Source: Ceratothoa steindachneri
Taxonomy: Eukaryota > Arthropoda > Malacostraca > Isopoda > Cymothoidae
Direction of reading: 5' to 3'
DNA: 64,000 bases
Assembly: GCA_963969495.1 (NCBI GenBank)
Contig: OZ018329.1
Coordinates: forward strand, 142,518,021-142,582,020
Shown here: piece after piece, positions 60,804 to 64,000 of the stretch
Position numbering within the stretch: the first letter of the stretch is position 1
How the letters are laid out: each line of letters starts with the position of its first letter
The notes under the pieces: model-generated
Database searches by the model: none
The model's input: the letters and a program-made list of their open reading frames with translations, nothing else
Told to the model about the DNA's origin: nothing
Translations under genes and position numbers: made by a program

Positions 60804-62808
60804 ATAGATAGTACGCTGATAAAACTGATTGGAAATACATAGTTACATTGTACACCGATAAAAATGAAGACAATCAGAAAAATAAAATAATTCTCTCATA
60901 GACAATTAAAAGAAATATCAATAATAAATATGCAGGCTCTGACTTACTTATGCACATCTTTGGCTGTAGAAAATCGAAAATTTGTCGCATTGTTCGGGTC
61001 TGACTTTATTTCCTTCTTCTTGCAAACTTTGCAACATATGTTCAATATTCTTCTTTTGGCGAGATAAACTTTCACAACGAGTATCTTTTATAGGATATAC
61101 TCTATTAAACTCGTGACTTTAAGCCCTCCACTTCATCCCCAAGACATTTTCAGCATCCAGGAACTGCTTCACCGTCGGTTCTTTGGCACAGAAATTGTCC
61201 TGCAAAGGACCTATTCTGAAATCTTTTTTAATAAATATTGAAGAATTTTGTCAAAAAGAAAATTCTCCCAACAAAATGCCTTAGATATAATTATAAATGA
61301 GAAATAATATTAATTATGGAAATAACATGAAAAAAAAATCTTATATTTACACTTTTTCTAATCTCTAAAATGTAGTTGTTCCCCAAACAATTTAACAACA
61401 CCACCATAATCACCACTATAATTTTTTAGATTTGGATCGCGACTACTTAACCAACAAAAGTAGAATGAATAGATTTAACTTATTCGAATATGGCAGATAT
61501 AGAATAAACCGCTACTCTTATATTGTAGACAACCGAATGTTACTAAGAATAACAATAGAGTGGAGAGCCCTGCGAAACTTCCGTCCTCATTCTTCGTAAA
61601 AAAGTAATGGAAAGGATGACGAAGTTCGTCTTAGCGGAATCCTTCGGTAATTATAATCTTGCATAAATTTGCTACAGGATTAAATCGCATCTTTAATTAA
61701 TGCAGGAGTTAGTTGCATGTAAATATATCAATTCAATTCAGCGTTTTCTGGCATATACGGAATATGGAGCCAGAAAATCCCACTGATTACCCCTGTTAAT
61801 ACTATAGCACTGCATACAACGCTGTACCTGTTGGAGTGACGTTGCTATTTCGATCGTAGAGGACTGAGACTATATAGCGTGGTGCGAGTAGTTAAGATTT
61901 TAGTAACTTTAGGCTGATAGTAGGATTTAGGTAATGTGCAAACACCATAAGGTTATGGACACCTGTTTTTAATAATGCATCGTGTAGAATGCTAGTGGTT
62001 CCATACTAGTGTAGGTTGTGTTCACGTGGCATGGGATAGTTTCAGTTCGTCCAGCTAAACGTTTATGTAATGGTGGGTGCTAAGTTGCACTGTGTAGTGG
62101 CCATTTAAATCCAATCATGGGTTTTATGTAATTTAAAACGATGGCATTTCCTATTAGGATTATGCTGTATGAAAATCGAATATAAATTGCACAGAATTGG
62201 TTCGAAGAGCAACCTAGGAATTTTCGACCAAAATGACGACTTTTACGTGTAGTCAAGATGAGCACAATCGATCACTTATTGATCAGGAAGGCCAACCCCA
62301 TTCGCACCCTTAAGATGGCACCTAAAAATATTAGAGAATGGTAAACAGCTATCGAGATGTCATGGGTCTCTCTACATGTCCTAATTTCACTTATGAATCG
62401 GTTCATAGTAGAGTTGTTGCAATTTTTCGCGCTACCTGGCGATCTACACGAAACTAGCGACATATTTCATGACTTTTGCTACTTCAATCTGTGTAGGTCA
62501 ATATCCTTATTCTGTAAATTTTATCATTTGAGATATTATTTTAACTAAACATAGAATTATAAAGAGGAATTTACTAAGAAAATAAGGATAAATACAGTTT
62601 AAAAATCTGAAGAAAGATAAATAGAACAAAGATATTGCAGGAAGTCAATGATTGAATTAATAAAATAGATTGATAAAAGGGATGAAATGAGATGGCGAGA
62701 TAACATTTTAATTCGATTATTTTCATTTAGCTTCGGTTCACTTTTTGTAGATGTAAAATAATGGGTTGAGATAGAGGACAACATGAAACCTTTCATGTTG
62801 CGCTACAC

Positions 62809-63165
62809 ATGCTGAAGGATTGGAAAAATATTTATAGTACCAAAAATAATAAACGTAAAAAGTACGAAAATTTGGTGAGTAGAAAGACTCAGTTTACAGA
62901 TTATTTTGGTATAAAAATCTCTAACTCTTTACTTAGGAGAGTTTTCGGAAGAGACTGGTTTCCATCATTAGTTCAAGAATGGATATTTCTAATTAAAACC
63001 TTTATGTCAAAAGTTCTAGAAGAAGGAGAGAAATTCTTCAGTGTTAGAAGTAGTAATTGGTATACTCTCACAGAAATTTTAAAACTCAAGCGGCATAATA
63101 AGCAGTATCAACATACATACTCTATATCGCGTTTTGCTCCTAGTTGCATTTTTAATCGCCGGTAA
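62809..63165 (+). CDS. Weak candidate: 118-codon frame, unrecognised
   Basis: An ATG-initiated plus-strand frame of 118 codons with mixed, non-repetitive composition: LKDWKNIYSTKNNKRKKYE, then LLRRVFGRDWFPSLVQEW and Lys/Arg-rich parts. It looks more protein-like than neighbouring frames and may be an exon or transposon remnant. I know no family that it matches, and there are no supporting neighbours. Confidence 0.2.
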   Translation: MLKDWKNIYSTKNNKRKKYENLVSRKTQFTDYFGIKISNSLLRRVFGRDWFPSLVQEWIFLIKTFMSKVLEEGEKFFSVRSSNWYTLTEILKLKRHNKQYQHTYSISRFAPSCIFNRR

Positions 63166-64000
63166 AGCAAACCTATATGGATTTTAGCTCTCAATTCTCA
63201 CTCTTTCATGGTATTCCGAAAGAGGAGAGTTGTTGTTATAGTATATGTTCTAAAGTCAGTTTCGTTCGTTACAGCATTGTTAGTAATTGTGAGTATAGAT
63301 TTTAAGATTATATTCTCAATAATAGTACAATTTAGTTATCGAGATCATGAAACCAGAGTCATAAATATCCACAGTCAATACGAAATAGCTTTTTTGCACA
63401 ACAATATTACGTTTGTATGATTCCCCTGCTAGGGTGGGCATTGCTTGCAATGAGTCTACAAAGTAGTTTGCAAAATGCACTGTGACAATGAAAAGAGCTA
63501 CTATCAATCCCAACTTCTACAGAGAATAATGCATTTCGTAATTGAAAGCAGTAACTATAAATAGAAAAAAGAAATGGATAAACCAGGCACACGAATATCT
63601 CTATCGAATTAAAGATATAACTGATAAATGAAAACCTTCCCGCAAAACTTCCCTGAAGGAACAATTTCTTCTAGAATGTTTATGTTTATGAGACACACCT
63701 CTCACTTATAACTAGCCTTTTTCTGATTCTCTCTCACCTCAGAGTTTAACCTGCAACATTCGATTATCCTTCAGTGTCGTAGAATGGAATTTCGACGATA
63801 AACCATATATAACTCTTCGTTGAGGGAAATTCTTTAATTATCTTTAGAGTGCGTGGATGTCTGGCTGGCCGATATTATGTATCTTCGATATTCTTAAGAA
63901 GTGGAACTGAGCTCAAGGATAATAATATTGCTATCATTAATAAAATAGAGTTTTATTAATAATAACTATTAACAACACACAAAACGGAAAATATTAACAT

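Larger units (their letters stand above)
58638..64000. other. No gene recognised apart from two weak frames
   Basis: AT-rich with strand-asymmetric T-rich patches (58900-59480). No transposon motif was found on either strand. The frames at 60600-60803 and 62809-63165 are listed separately because they start with ATG and have some structure. Confidence 0.45.

Overview
This is AT-rich eukaryotic DNA. It has long (TA)n arrays, no dense coding, and decayed copies of several transposon classes. Two decayed genes belong to protein families that I recognise as multicopy and mostly arthropod. With Tc1-like, mariner, APE-type LINE and RTE-type remnants alongside, this points to an arthropod, perhaps a crustacean; the order is a guess. 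I found no intact host gene, tRNA, rRNA, CRISPR array or bacterial-type operon. Every recognisable coding stretch is a mobile-element relic or a multicopy orphan pseudogene.

Layout. 0-10 kb: a TA array (85-176), a Tc1-like transposase relic on the minus strand (2.4-3.2 kb), and a remarkably complete 557-codon minus-strand reading frame (9595 down to 7922), broken only by two TAG codons. 10.4-18.5 kb: three copies of one LINE family, two on the minus strand (10.4-12.8 kb, very worn; 13.0-15.7 kb, the best preserved) and an ORF1-only piece on the plus strand (17.0-18.5 kb). 18.5-30 kb: mostly featureless, with a TA array, an RTE-type LINE 3' end (26.5-26.8 kb) and a short dispersed repeat (28.5-28.7 kb). 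30.2-33.2 kb: a nested symmetrical region. A tandem array of about 128-bp units is on the left and an inverted two-unit copy on the right. Between them, next to TA arrays, lies a 504-bp palindrome whose arms each carry a hammerhead-ribozyme-like core typical of Penelope-like elements. 37.7-38.1 kb: a degenerate minisatellite of about 17-18 bp. 39.3-40.1 kb: a second Tc1-like relic.

46.4-57.5 kb is the densest repeat cluster. It holds a plus-strand LINE (46.4-49.7 kb) truncated in its RT, a minus-strand relic of a second arthropod multicopy family (49.7-50.4 kb), and a composite in which TA arrays alternate with an internally deleted mariner (51465-52331) and a short dispersed repeat (52364-52548). 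A near full-length but degenerate plus-strand LINE (53.0-57.3 kb) follows. 57.5-64 kb holds one TA/GA array and only weak reading frames.

Nothing here works together as a pathway. The window is a record of repeated insertion, much of it into TA microsatellites. The strongest candidates for something unusual are the ribozyme-bearing palindrome, the 557-codon frame with only two amber codons, and the 17-bp minisatellite.
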